DNA from: Lichina pygmaea
Lineage: Eukaryota > Ascomycota > Lichinomycetes > Lichinales > Lichinaceae
Length of the DNA stretch: 64,000 nucleotides
Assembly: GCA_963422465.1 (NCBI GenBank)
Contig: OY730169.1
Location: 5,394,001 to 5,458,000, forward strand
Direction: 5' to 3'
The notes under the pieces are model-generated. The model made no database searches. It was not told the DNA's origin and worked only from the letters and a program-made list of their open reading frames with translations. The position numbers and the translations under genes were made by a program. Of this stretch, positions 1 to 11,539 are shown one piece after another (positions within the stretch are counted from its first letter, which is position 1; each line of letters begins with the position of its first letter).

Positions 1-496
1 TCTCCACGTCCTCCATAAGCATTACCATATCTGTCCCACCCAAGCCGTTCCGGCCACGTCCAGGAACGGATATGCGCCGAATCATTCCATCCTTAACCAA
101 CTGCGCCAGCTCCCTCTCAGTTGTAGTAGGTGTATTCATGACAGCGTGAATGTGCCCGAGAGAGACAAGGCGCGGTAAAGATACTCGATAGTTGAGCACT
201 GTCGAGATACGTGTGGAGTTCATGCCCGAGGCCCGCTCGGGCAGCTCACTGAACATGCTCTCCTGAATATGTCGAATAGCAAAGACAACCCCTCGAACCC
301 GCTGCGCTGGATACAAGGATAGTACCAAGCCCGTGTCTGGAAGACATTCATTGAAGATATCATCTTCCTTGTGTCCAGCATCAGCTCTGCTCCGAGAGCT
401 GCTCTTCTGGCTCGAGCGAAGTGTAGGTGGGGGTCTAGCACTCTTTGGTGACTTGCTTATGCGCGATGAGTGCGCAGAAGTGAGTTGGAGAGACAT
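1..496 (-). CDS. STK19: STK19-like (winged-helix) protein, 3' part cut by window edge
   Basis: One open frame runs from an ATG at 496 off the left edge, about 165 codons without a stop. Residues 1-46 are Ser/Arg-rich and look disordered. From about residue 47 the sequence matches the STK19 family. The strongest block is residues 107-148, beginning LPRLVSLGHIHAVMNTPTTT and ending VPGRGRNG. STK19 proteins were first called kinases but are now regarded as DNA-binding tandem winged-helix proteins, with a role in transcription-coupled repair in animals; the fungal role is inferred. Family members are roughly twice this length, so the C-terminal half is missing. The gene is divergent from the DGAT2 gene, with 496 bp between the starts. 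I see no frameshift or intron in the visible part. Confidence 0.8.
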   Translation of the reverse strand, partial: MSLQLTSAHSSRISKSPKSARPPPTLRSSQKSSSRSRADAGHKEDDIFNECLPDTGLVLSLYPAQRVRGVVFAIRHIQESMFSELPERASGMNSTRISTVLNYRVSLPRLVSLGHIHAVMNTPTTTERELAQLVKDGMIRRISVPGRGRNGLGGTDMVMLMEDVE

Positions 497-992
497 GCAG
501 AAGCTTTTGTTGCAAGAAAAAGTTTGAGGGAAGAGAGATGGACGTAAAAAAGAGATTGAATGTACGCAAGGGATGGCGCGAATGACGTCACAGCTCATTG
601 AGGCCACCGGCTTGTGAGCGGTCGTCAAGATACGTTCCGTACTTGAGTCAGAAGATACCAACATGATCGTGGGCAAAAGTAATGCTCACAAATCCGCCTC
701 AAATCCCCTCGAACGCTTATGTGTATTTGATGCTTATCAAAAGTTCCTCGTCCAAGAGAGCCTCTTGAAACGGGCAGGCTACTAGTACGAGTACCGTAGC
801 AGATTAAGATTAGTAAGCCACTTTTTGCCAACTATCTCACGTGACAGTTGTCTCAATTCGCCTTGAACGCGAAAGCTTGCGCGGCAACTTCCAAATCGCA
901 TTCGCTTACGGAACGTACGAGATCCAAAAATATTTGAGGACACTGTCGTGACTGTCCAGCGCAGCTTCCTCAAGCAGGCGTCGTCGTACGAG
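497..992. promoter_or_regulatory. Divergent promoter between STK19-like and DGAT2 genes
   Basis: This 496 bp gap separates two genes transcribed away from each other, so it must carry both promoters. It contains a perfect CRE/ATF palindrome TGACGTCA at 583-590 and a CACGTG E-box at 838-843. No convincing ORF lies in it. That bZIP or bHLH factors use these sites is inference from the motifs only. Confidence 0.45.
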
Positions 993-2403
993 ATGGCGAC
1001 GGCGTACGACGGCCTTTGGCCTGGCTCGCCGCCATCGCATCACAGCTTCGAATCTGATTTCAGCGACTCGGCGCACGGTGGCCACGCTCATGATTGGACA
1101 TCCAACCGGATGACCCCGATCGCAACGCCGGACGCTGTCCTCGTCAATGGCCTCAAGATGGACCCGGACACCCCTGATGAGATGGAAGCAGCATTCGTCC
1201 GAGAGGCTAGTGGAACGAATGGACGGGAATTAGACGTCAAGCGAGACCGCCAGGAACATCGCCCCAGACGACGAGGCGCATCTGCACCAAAGCAACACCA
1301 CACGGACGATCTAGTCACTGGTCGGCGCATACCCAGGTGATCCCCCTTCCCTCTCCGAGCCCAACGGGAGAAACTAACGCCGTGTCAGGATTCATTGGGC
1401 GCCATTGCGACTCCCGTTCCGACGAAGACTGCAGACTCTGGTGGTCTTACTGCACACCATCAGCATCGCCCTCCTGGTATCCTCGTTCTTCTTTCTCTGC
1501 GCCATCCCCATCACCTGGCCATTGCTGCTCCCATATCTTGTCTACGTCCTTTTGTCCCGGGCGCATGTGTCCGGGAAGTTGACCTATCGATCGCATTTCC
1601 TACGATCCCTGCCGCACTGGTCCCTCTTTGCAGCATATTACCCTGCTCGCTTGCATCGGTCCGAATGTCTCCCTCCCACGAGGAAGTATGTCTTTGGATA
1701 CCACCCGCACGGGATCATATCCCACGGTGCCTTTGCCGCCTTCGTCACCGAGGCCCTCGGCTTCTCCCAGCTGTTTCCTGGCATCACCAACACCCTGCTT
1801 ACTCTCGATTCGAATTTTCGCTTGCCGCTGTACCGCGAATATCTTCTTGCGCTCGGCATCGCATCGGTCTCGCGCGAGTCTTGCGAGAACATCCTCTCCA
1901 ACGGTGGGCCCAACGGCGAAGGAATGGGCCGGGCCATCACCATCGTCGTTGGCGGTGCGGCCGAGGCACTGAACGCGAGGCCACGAACCTTGCGCCTCGT
2001 GCTCAAGCGACGAAAGGGCTTCGTCAAGCTGGCCATCCGCACCGGCGCCGATCTCGTTCCGGTTCTCTGCTTCGGAGAGAACGATCTGTACGACCAAGTA
2101 AGCTCGACGTCGCACCCGCTGATCCACAAGGTGCAAATGCTTCTCAAGCGGTCCCTGGGCTTCACCTTGCCGCTGTTCCACGCTCGAGGCGTCTTCAACT
2201 ACGACGTCGGCCTCATGCCGTATCGTCGGCCGCTGAACATCGTCGTCGGCCGCCCCGTCAGGGTGGCCCGACAGGCGCGGCCCGAGGACGGCTACGTCGA
2301 CCAGATCCACGTCGAGTACGCCCGAGAACTGCAGCGTATGTGGGACGAGTGGAAAGACGTCTTCGCCCAAGACCGCATCGAGGAGATGAGCATACCGGAG
2401 TGA
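993..2403 (+). CDS. DGA1: Diacylglycerol O-acyltransferase, DGAT2 family
   Basis: Proposed join is 993-1336 and 1389-2403, giving 452 residues. The 52 nt intron has donor GTGATC, branch site CTAAC and acceptor GTCAG, and the phase is correct. The enzyme transfers an acyl group from acyl-CoA to diacylglycerol, the last step of triacylglycerol synthesis, at the ER and lipid droplet. After an acidic disordered N-terminus of about 115 residues comes IHWAPLRLPF, a hydrophobic hairpin (about 131-170), and the catalytic YHPHG motif at 219-223. Downstream are the GGAAEA block and the RKGFVKLAIRTGADLVPV/FGE block (about 325-347). These are the hallmark motifs of DGAT2 and are intact. An upstream in-frame GTG at 948 is open, but the ATG at 993 is preferred. 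The GTGATC donor is slightly unusual. Confidence 0.9.
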
Positions 2404-2914
2404 CCCCTTTCTCCCCAGACCCTTTCTTCCTCCGTTGTAATCAGACACATCGCAAAAGATTCTTGTAGCTCGATAGAGCATTCATCATTCTTAACTATAC
2501 TTGTAAGCAAAACCGCATGTCAAAGGGGGCACGACACACATCCTTACAGCCGCAAGAAAAGTCTTTCCAGCCAATCATGCCTCCCCGCAGAAATCCATCC
2601 AGGGACTGTAAAGCTGTGCTGTCCAGGAAAGTGCTGTTGTGAAACATGGCTTTGTTTTCGTCGACATTGTGATTGAAGTGTTGGGATAATCGAGTGTCGG
2701 TACACTTCAGAATGACGAGGCACTTAGAAGACAATAGGATCTTGTATTCAATAGGATGTACTAAGACATTCTGAAAAATGAGAAAACCCTTCTTCCCAAT
2801 CTAGGGTTAGCGCCCTTCTGCATGTCACGTGGTATGACGTTGCAGATCGCCCAACTTCAACATGAAGCATAGGAAGGTGTGCCTCGTAGGATAAGTCGTC
2901 CGGCGTAAGATACA
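2404..2914. other. Intergenic gap between converging gene ends
   Basis: The DGAT2 gene (+) and the PD-(D/E)XK-like gene (-) converge here, so the stretch holds two 3' untranslated regions. I see no family-like ORF, RNA gene or repeat in it. Confidence 0.6.
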
Positions 2915-4564
2915 TCAGTAGACGGCTCCGGAGGAAGATTTGCCTTTGCCTCTGCCTCTGCCTCTGCCCTTCCCGTTGCCCTTGGCTCTGCTTGTGCGTC
3001 GACGGTCGGGCTCCGGCGTCTGCGATGTCGTCGATGTGTCCGATACGGTGGGGATTTCCAAGCCGAGAGCCATCTTCGAGAACCACGGTCGGTAGACGGT
3101 CCGAGTCCAATGAGCGAGATACTGGATCGTAGCAACGATCTGATACACGCCCAGAGCCGTTGATGTCGTACCAAAACGGGCCTTGCTCCAGATGTTCTAG
3201 GTCTTCTCCTCAGCAACGGGAAAATCCAACCTAATTAAGCACCGGTCAGGTGTGATGGCGAAGAGAATCGACCTACCGTCCGACCATGCTCCCCTGCCGA
3301 AGCCACCAAGAAATACCAATCGTGGCCTTGAACAACGACAAGCGGTAAGGCAGGTATAGTTTTGGGGTCCCCACCGACGTCAGCCACGAGTCGGCTGAGC
3401 TTGGCAATGTGGGCTGCCGCCCATATTCCAGATTGCACGACTGCCTTGTCCCATCCTTCCCCGGTGCGCTTCGTCTCGAGGCTCACGCTCACCGGGCGTG
3501 GTATTAGAGGTGTGTGCCATGTATGGTTGACCGAGGCTGTTTCGTACGGTCTCCGAGCCGCCATAGCTCGCATCGCCTCGAGCATCCCTTCATCGGGCTC
3601 GATATAGATGGCGAAGTCGATCATTTTGGACTCGCCAGGCCTGCCAGCGTGATCGGCCTGTATGAGGTCCCTCGGCTGAATTTGTGCAGTTGTGCTGAAA
3701 CCCAATTGGTCATAATCCGGGGAGAGGAGAGGGCCCGCGGCTTCTTACCAGTTCAAGAAATCTACTTCGCCACGATACTCGTCATTGTCAAGAGCCAAGT
3801 CAAGAATGTAGGTGTGTACTAGACAGTTCCAAGACGGCTCGCTGTGCCCATCTTCTTCGCATTGACTTGCTCGTCGGATAATTTTTGCTACAGCGCGCGG
3901 CGATGGTGACGGGCCGTAAAGATCGGCGTCTTCACTGCTTGCATATGCATATCTGTCGATCTGGGCGAATATGTCGTCATTGCTGCGTGCAATCTCCTCC
4001 TATGTTCATGTTAGCGATGTTTACAGCTTTCGCAAGATTGGGAGGTGCAACCCTGCATCCGGGTGAGATGACAGCTATGCCGCGATCAAACTGCTGTATC
4101 CTAAGCAGCATTTCCCGAACGTCTGGTGGTAGAGAGCTGTAGTCTCTGAGAAACTCTCGCAGGACCGTCGGTGCGGGGCGAAGCACCATGTCGGCCATCC
4201 TCTTGACTGGACTTGATGAGCGAGCGGAGGTACTCGACTTGGTCGGCGAACGGGTCGCCGTTGATTGAGAGCTCCGAGCCGAGCTCAAAGGAATGCTGAT
4301 TCCATGACGAGATGCACGGGGAGTTGCCTCCAATTCGCGATTCTCATCGTAGTCGTCCACTTCCGCGGCCTTTCTCTTCTTGCTTGGCGAGTCGTCGCGT
4401 TCCGCCATGATGTTGAGATTCCGCTCAGCGAGGCCCCGGTCTGGTGACGGGACCCCTGACAGCCAAGCTTCAATCAGTCGATCTCCTCTCCCCCACCTCT
4501 GAGCAGTATCTCTGTCTCGCACGTCTACGAAGATATTCGTATCTTGCCGAGACGTAGAAGGCAT
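2915..4564 (-). CDS. Fungal PD-(D/E)XK nuclease-like domain protein
   Basis: Proposed exons on the minus strand are 4564-4052, 3999-3749, 3694-3277 and 3196-2915, giving 487 residues. All phases agree. The donors are GTTGCA, GTAAGA and GTAGGT; the first is weak and least certain. Residues 1-171 are a low-complexity Ser/Pro/Lys region containing a putative nuclear signal (KKRKA). The domain follows: HSEPSWN near 223-229, MIDFAIY with Asp281, VSLETK with Glu328 and Lys330, then GTTSTALGVYQ in the last exon. This order is that of a large fungal family annotated as PD-(D/E)XK-like, whose biochemical role is unknown. The C-terminus ends in a Lys/Arg/Gly tract resembling a nucleic-acid-binding tail. 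Whether it cuts DNA is not shown here. Confidence 0.75.
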
Positions 4565-4991
4565 TGGATCGCAGGATGACTGGAGACGTGTGGTCGAGAC
4601 TATTAAACGTTTGACGACATCTGAGCATAAGTAAACAAACGTAACCACGGCGACGCTTTCAGATGATTAGAGTGCGGAGCGAAGACGGTACATACAAAGT
4701 ACGTACCGTCGTTCCGTGGAGCGAAACGTGTAAGATCACGTGCAATATACGAGTACTCTCGCTTGTACATACGTAGCTGGAAGCGCAATGTGGGTCCAGT
4801 CTTGAACGACCAAAACATGTCACTCCCCTGTCTACATACATTTTTTTGTTGGACATCGCATCTGCAAGTGAAACTCCGACACAATCCAATTGGGAGTGGT
4901 CATGACTAAGTTAGGTGCACTCGTATGGACGTACGAGGGTACCACTACGAGTACTCCGTGCTTCCGTACGTACTGTACGTACTCGTACTAC
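4565..4991. other. Upstream region with GTAC-rich sequence
   Basis: No gene seen. The stretch contains the promoter side of the PD-(D/E)XK-like gene, a degenerate member of the GTCGGACATC repeat (about 4838-4890) and a GTAC-rich tract near 4920-4990. Confidence 0.5.
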
Positions 4992-5469
4992 GTTTGTTTG
5001 TTTGTTTGTATTCCTACACCATTCTAGCTCTAGTGTATCTAGGCTATGCTGGGTCCACTATAAAAACAGGCTAGGAAAACCCCTAGGGGTGAAAAAACCT
5101 CTCCCTGCAGCGCCTTGCTAGCGCTATCCTATCGAGTCACTGCGGAACGTGGGGGGGGTGGACTGGCTAGTAGCCAGCTGCCAGCTGCTCCTGAGCCCAG
5201 GAGAACTGGGGAAGGACACCGTGGCGGAGGATCCACGATGTAAGGGCGGCGGCGGGCCGCGGGCGCGAGATCAACACCTGGTAGTCAGTAGTGGAGGCTG
5301 TAGCAAAAAGACTACAGCGTGCGTGTTGCAGCCGTGGGCAGTCCATCACCACATGCCTGGCAGTCTCCCACTGCGCCCCGCAGCTGCAGGCCGGCGTTGG
5401 GAAGTCGGGGACCCGCCGCTTACAGAGGAAGGCTGCCAGCCCAATCTTACCTGTCCGAACTTGTGTCAG
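4992..5469 (-). mobile_element. Truncated LINE (Tad-like) 3' end
   Basis: Read on the minus strand from 5469, the sequence encodes LTQVRTGKIGLAAFL, then a Cys-rich block (CSCG...ETARHVVMDC), and stops at 5167. This is the typical C-terminus of fungal Tad-type LINE ORF2. It is followed by a 3' untranslated region and an (AAAC)n tail at about 4992-5009, a normal LINE end. The 5' side is missing, as expected for a 5'-truncated insertion. The visible coding part (about 100 codons) has no stop, so it is either fairly recent or under weak decay. It is GC-rich, unlike the LINE at 50-57 kb, and so is a different lineage. Confidence 0.75.
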
Positions 5470-7343
5470 GTACTCGTACTACGTAGTTCTGTTGTAAAGT
5501 TCCTAAGAGTCTTGTCGGGTTGGGGGCAGAGGGCATGGAATTGGCCTGTCATGCCTGTTGAGGGCCACTGGGGGGGCACTCTTTGGGGGGCATCTTGTTA
5601 GGCGAGGTCCAGTTTTGTTCGAGTCAAACCAGCGCGATGTCCGACTAAAATCTGTCCATGGTTGTCGATGGACACTTTTCTGTCGGACATCTCATATGCA
5701 AGTGAAACTCGGACACATCAATTGATGACTAAGCTACAAGTACTTAGCAGCCTAGGGTTCCACGACGCAGGGTACGTACAGACCTAGCTCCGTACAGTTA
5801 CAGTGGAACGACAAGTCGTTGGGATGATGTGATTTGGGAGCATCTAGGGCGGCCTTTTGGGAGGGGGGGAGGCCCAATTCTGTCAGTGTCCAATCAACCA
5901 GATGTTTGACAAAGATCTGTCCCTCCACTAACCCTGGGCACTTTTCCGTCGGACATCTCATCAAAGTGAAACTACGAAAAAATCAGCGTTCGACTAGTCC
6001 TGACTACTCGTACAGCAAGTAAACCGCCTCTGGAGCACGTACAGTGGAACAACACAAGTCCTTGTACAGCTGCCTACACAGTCTACTTTGAACCATCCAT
6101 ACAGTCGATACTAATGCGACACTAGCACTGGAAACATCATAGGGGTCCATTATATTACTTATGATCTGGATTAGGATCAGGATGTACATAAACCTATGCC
6201 GTGCCGCTGGACTGCGCACGCCACCAGCACAGTATGGTACACAGTATCTACGTACCTTATACATAATTTTGTCGGAGTCTCAAACCAACACGATGTCCGA
6301 CAAAAGCCTGTCTCTCCCATGCTCCACAGACACTCCTCCGTCAGACATCTCATCAAAGTGAAACTATGAAAAAATCAGCATTCAACTAGTCCTGACTACT
6401 CACGCAGCAAGTCATACACAATCTACTTTGAACAATCCTGTACAGTCAATACTAGTGTGGCCGCAGCACTGCAAACAGCATCAAGGTTCATTGTATTTCT
6501 TATGATCTGAGTTAATCTCAGGATGTACATGGACCTGTGCCGTGCCACTGTACTCCCGTTTTCTACACGCGACGAGCACAGTACAATACATAGAACGTAC
6601 GTACCTCGCACATAGTTTTGTCGGAGTCTCAAACTGACACGATGTCCGACAAAAGCCCGTCCCTTCCATTCTCCAGACACTCTTCCGTCGGACGTCTTAT
6701 CCAAGTGAGACGACAACGCATTCAAAATCTGTCTTGTCGTGACTGCAGTACTTACTCAGACCTGGGACACGTACTGTACACACATACCACAAGTAGGGAA
6801 CGTAGCTTCGCAGCCACGAGCGCCTGCTAGACTGGGGGGCCCTGTGGAGGTCTTTTTGGCCTGTGGAAGAGCACCGTGGAAGCCTTTTCTTGGGCGGGGA
6901 TAGCCTATTTGGGCCGGGCAAACGGCCTGTTTTGGGAGTTCCAGTCTTCTCGTTCAACGGCCCGAATCGATGCGATGTCTGACAAAAAATCCGTCCGACA
7001 AAAATGCGGCCCTCTCTACTCGTACACAGTACTGTACAGTACGTACGTACTCGTAAAAACCCCCATTGTCCACAGCCACTTTCGCCGTCGGACAGTTACA
7101 TCTGCAAGTTGAGATCTCCAATATATCCGACTAAAATCATCTCTGCCAAAGTTCGCGACGAACGAAGAAGACCCTCTTTTCATTATTGGAATCGAAACAT
7201 CTCTGGGATGGCCGACGATAGAGGTACAGACTGGCTGGTAGCGTGTCTCCTGATTCGTTCTACAATCCAAGCCACCCACGAGGGTTGGTGCACATGAATT
7301 GAAACTTCCCTCGGAAGTCTGTCCTTGGGCAAGAGAGTACATT
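5470..7343. repeat. Array of degenerate inverted 10-mer modules
   Basis: Five or six copies of a module of roughly 100 bp occur here, near 5640-5700, 5890-5965, 6285-6355, 6635-6700 and 6975-7100, with an outlier near 4840-4890. Each has a left GATGTCCGAC-like arm and a right GTCGGACATC-like arm, perfect inverse complements in the best copies. The arms are about 50-60 bp apart and followed by CAAGTGAAACT-like sequence. No ORF is convincing. The modules could be relics of a small inverted-repeat transposon or a clustered binding site. I do not recognise the family. Confidence 0.6.
5952..6700. repeat. Tandem duplication of a ~360-390 bp unit
   Basis: Units at about 5952-6340 and 6341-6700 align along most of their length. 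Both start with CATCTCATCAAAGTGAAACT, carry ACTAGTCCTGACTACTC and a TCAGGATGTACAT stretch, and end in TTTTGTCGGAGTCTCAAAC plus an inverted-10-mer module. Many differences are transitions, so the duplication is old. Confidence 0.65.
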
Positions 7344-7367
7344 CCCCCCCCCCCCCCCCCCCCCCCC
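7344..7367. repeat. C24 homopolymer just past the glycosyltransferase stop
   Basis: An uninterrupted run of 24 C lies 14 bp from the stop codon of the minus-strand glycosyltransferase gene. It would be a G24 run in the transcript's 3' untranslated region. Exact length is prone to sequencing error. Confidence 0.8.
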
Positions 7368-7381
7368 TCACAGACTACAGA

Positions 7382-9248
7382 CTACCACATGATCCCTGTC
7401 CAATCCCAGTCCCCAGGTCGATCAATGTTCATCCATTGCCGGCGTTCGATGGCTCGTTCCCAGCCCATCATGACGGCCAACAACCGACACGCGACGGCGC
7501 TGACGGCGCAGACAACCCCGTCCGTGGCCTCGCCTAGAATCTTCATGTCGAGGAGGTATGATCGCGCGAGGAGTTCCCGTGCCGCGACCGCCTTGGCGGA
7601 CGGTGTTGCTCGACCCCACCGGGCCCCAGTCCGATTCTGAGCGGACGCTGACGACGACGGGCTGACATCGAGAGCCCAGAACGCGTCGCTGAAGAAACCA
7701 CCGCTCCGATTGCCATGCTGGGCGGAGAAATCCGTGAGACCAGAATCTGAAGACCGTAGGGGCTCGGGCCGCGCGCGATCTTGGGCCTTGGTGGCGTCGT
7801 GAAACTGCTCCGAACCGTAGACAGCTATATCGTCGGAAGCGACGAGGGTTGTTGTGGCGTGTCGGGCCGATGCCGTTGAATCATCCTGTTCGAGCCGTGT
7901 CGTGCTGTTGTAGATTGATCCTGCAAGCGACTCGACGGCCGAAACGTATCGATCCAAGGGCATGTACTGCTTCTTGGCGCGGAACTTGTGAGGGAAGCGA
8001 TCACCGCGACGCACGTGGACGCCGATCGAGACTCGCTTCTCCGCCGCCGTCGTGGCGGGCCTTCCATCCCGTCTCAGAGCCTCTTTCCGTTCTGTAACGT
8101 AGCTCTCGTCGAGCTGGTTCAGGTGGAAGAGAGCCTCATATCCCACGCGAGCCAGAGAGAATATCGGCTTTTGACGCATGACGCGCATCGCCTTTGCATC
8201 CTCCCACTCGTCGTTGAACGCATGGCCAAAGGTCCAGTGCACCGTGGCGGCCGACGCCACGAGGTGACGCGCCTGATGGGGACAAGGGACGATCTCGTTT
8301 CGGGGCGGTGGCCGGCACGACTGCGCCGGCGGCGGAGCAAAGTACGTAAGGTACTCGCCATACGCCCTGTGCCAACAATCAGCACCATCTGACACCCGCC
8401 CTCGGACCCAGTACTTACCAGTGAGAATCGTCAACGAAAAAAGCCCGGTCTTCTTTCTGGGCCAAGCCATAGGCTGTCCACAGCCCGAACAGAACGTTTC
8501 CGAAGCCCGCGTCGGAGGACTCGAGGACGTAGGTCAAGCTCCTGTCGCAAACACGTCTTCCGTCGTGGCTCCCTCTCACATCTCGACTCGATCTATATCC
8601 CGACCTAGCCACGCCGGCCAGTTGGGTGCATCGCGGGCCCGAGGGAAGAATCCCATGTTGCTTGGCCTCGGCAACATCCATGTAGTTCGGATCGACGGCG
8701 TAGTAGCTCGGATGACCGCCGAAATAGTGCGTCAAGTTGCGATGACGCTTCAGATCAAGTATCTTGGTGGAAGTCGGTACCACGTGCGAGCAGATGTGCA
8801 CGTACTGCTTGGGTAGGAGTGGAAAGTCGAGCTCGGGCGGGATCGAGACCGTCCACTTGGCGCGTCCTCGTCGGTCCGCAACGATGACAGGCAACGCCTC
8901 CTCCGGCAGCGAATTGTTATCCCAGACGCTGTAAGCCCTTGCGTCGTGCGCCGCGTATCCCAACCCCGGGAGGTCCCCTTTGAGCCCGCCGTACGAGACT
9001 CCATACCACACTATGGCGCCGACCCCCAGGACCCAATAGACGCACTGGGCTAGTCTCCCCCTGCTGGGAGCACTGATCCGGTGAGTAGTTGGGCCGGCGG
9101 GAAACCGTTGGGTAGGAGATGGGTCTTCCAGCAATGCCTCCAATGAAGCGTCCGAGCCAAAGGAGTCCGTCGTCGTCCCGATTCGAGCGGGACCACCATA
9201 ATTCTGATAGACATGATGCTGGTCGTCCAAGGACGTTTCGGAAAGCAT
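7382..9248 (-). CDS. Membrane-anchored fucosyltransferase-like glycosyltransferase
   Basis: Proposed exons are 9248-8419 and 8366-7382, joined across a 52 nt GTAAGT...CACAG intron that restores DSHWAYGEY, giving 604 residues. Residues 1-65 are polar, followed by one membrane segment (about 66-86), then a long lumenal domain: a type II Golgi/ER topology. DAGFGNVLFGLWTAYGLA (about 246-263), WTFGHAFNDEWE (321-332) and GVHVRRGDRF (near 393-401) resemble the GDP-fucose-binding fold of FUT8/NodZ-type enzymes, where HxRRxD contacts the donor. The substrate and sugar are not shown by the sequence. A short hydrophobic stretch near the C-terminus could be a second membrane segment. The family is found in filamentous fungi; the enzyme class is inferred from motifs. 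Confidence 0.75.
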
Positions 9249-11539
9249 GGCAGAGTGGAACAGCGCGCCAGGCGCAACTCAAAGCCAGCGACGCAAATCT
9301 AAAACGCAGACGGCCGTTCCGCCAACTCGTACAAAGTGCCAGACCAGATCGAGAGTGGACTGTGGAGTCTGTCCAGCAGCTCGCAAGCCGACTTCAAGCC
9401 AGCTGTTCACGATCTGGCTCCACAAAGACAACAGAGTCCTTGGCAGGGTCTCTGATCAAGAAAGCAAGACGGCCCAAATGTATCCGCCCAGCGGATTCGA
9501 AACCAAGAGATACCGTAGGTCAATCGAAGACGTCGTAACCAGAAATCGTCGGAAAAGTCGCATCATCTTGGTCCCTGCATTGCCTCCCGAGCACTACCGT
9601 ACCGGTACGGTATGAGAGGTTGCCAGCGCTGTGCTTCGAGCACGATCTTTCACTGAAAGACTCCAATACCGTACGGGGGTACTCGTACGTAAGGTACGTC
9701 CGTACTCCGCACAGGAATCCCAGATACCAGTTACTACCGGTGGGTACTGTAAGGAAAGCAGAGACACCACACGCCAACTGGTGAACACAGAAGGAGAGAG
9801 GATGAAAAGGACCGGCAGCAGGATGAGCGATGAAATCTTGGGCAGGCGACCTTAGCTAAAGCGGCGCTTGAAGGATGCCGCCATCCTCAAACAGGGGGCG
9901 CTTGGAAGCTGTCTGAGAAGCCGTGCGGCAGGCTGGTATCTGAAACGCGGGGGCACGACCCTGTGTACTTGTTCGGTAGGTCGGTCTGGTCGTTAGTACG
10001 CATCACTCGTACTGGTACGTACGTACGTATGTACCGGTACGGGGAGACTGTCCCAGTACCCTTGTAACGTACTGTACTCTACTGCACGAGTAGGCAGGAA
10101 CGGTACCTTCGTAGGTCACTACCTCTCTGTTGCAAAACTCATACCATTGTACGGAGTACATACTTCAACCACATTTCAATAGCCACCAAAGAGACCTAGT
10201 TTTTACTGTACGTACTATGTACACATTTGAAGATGGGGCGGGGAGGGCTGGAATAGCCCTATGATATATTGTACGTACAAAGTAGCTGCCCTCCGCCACC
10301 CCCTGCTCCTGCCTCCCTGCTGCCTCCCTGCTGCCTCCCTGCTGCCTCAGGTCAGGCATGTACTGTACAACTACTTGGGAGGGGGTACGTACGAGAGTAC
10401 TGGACTACGTACTTACTGTGCCTAAGCTCTACCGGTACTGTATCGTGTACTTCGTACTTCCGTACCTCCGTACCGTGTGTATGTTTAGTCCAGGAGTTCA
10501 GATCCTGATCTACGGAGTACCTCCCCACACTTCCGTACTCCGTACACTGACTGGGAATGTTCAAGACTAGACACAGCTAAGCTACAGCCAACAGCCTGCA
10601 TGAGTAGACTCGGACACCAACTCCCTCGAGGGATCCGACATGAGTACCAATGCAATAGATGTCCTCGTCTTCATGCCCATCCCCATCCTCATTCTCATGG
10701 CCTGTACATACGTACAGTTGGGTATGGTGCTTCTTTTCCTTCTTCATCTTCTTCTGCTTCCTCTTCTGCTGCTGGTACTACTACTCTGTTCTGTTGCTAC
10801 CGCTGACAATGATGTTATACACAAGACACTCAGCCATGTCCTACCCGTTCCCCTGCCATCTCTGATTCCAATTCCAATACGCCCTGTTACTGTTCCAGTT
10901 CCCAGTTCCGGGTTCCCCATACAATCGTAACATTATTTTCCCATAGCTATCTCGGTGAGTAGTACGTACGTAATTTGTAGGGGAGTGGTAGAAGGAGGAA
11001 GGAAGAAGGAGGAAGGAAGGAGGAAGAAGAACTAATATCGATACACGATGGTAAGAAGAGACCAGAGAGCCCACAGAGCCGAGAGAGGAGAAGAACCAAG
11101 TAGAAGAGGAAGAAGAGAAAAGAGAAAAACAATGGCCAAGCCACCGCCTCGTCTCCATTATTGGACACCGATTACGCCCTCCACGTTTTTGAAAGACACA
11201 AAAAGAAAAATGCCCAGACAGACAGACACTGGTACTTGTTAAATTGGTCCCTGGTGGGGGAACCGGGGGGGGGGGGGGGGGGTGAGCGGACGGGAAGTGT
11301 AGGGGTGTTCGGAAAGCGCCTCTGGAGACCGGGTTTCTTTCTAAACCTCTGGACATGGACGTGCTTCGGATGTGTTTAATTGAACTGAGACTAGGATGGG
11401 AGAGGATGGAGGAAGAGGAGAAGGAGGAGGAGGAGGAGGAAAAAAGAGGCGACGGGTCTGGTTTCAGAGTCAGAGATTATTAATCCATTCATAATCGTGA
11501 TAAGAGCTGGGATATCTCGCGTGGCTGCGTCGTGGCCGT
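9249..11539. other. 2.3 kb intergenic, GTAC- and homopurine-rich
   Basis: No gene supported. It contains exact GTACTCCGTAC/GTACGGAGTAC 11-mers at 10149-10159 and 10535-10545, an 11 bp CTGCCTCCCTG tandem repeat near 10304-10346, GGAAGAAGGAGGAA-type purine tracts near 10990-11030 and 11400-11450, and a G18 run at 11265-11282. A hydrophobic ORF at 10640-10930 is explained by CTTCTT/CTGCTG low complexity. Confidence 0.6.

Noticed and set aside
9480-9510. GATTCGAA that looks like a tRNA T-loop
   Set aside because: No acceptor stem, D-arm or anticodon arm can be paired around it; no tRNA gene was found in the window.
10640-10930. 96-codon hydrophobic frame resembling a membrane protein
   Set aside because: It is a translation of CTTCTT/CTGCTG low-complexity DNA.
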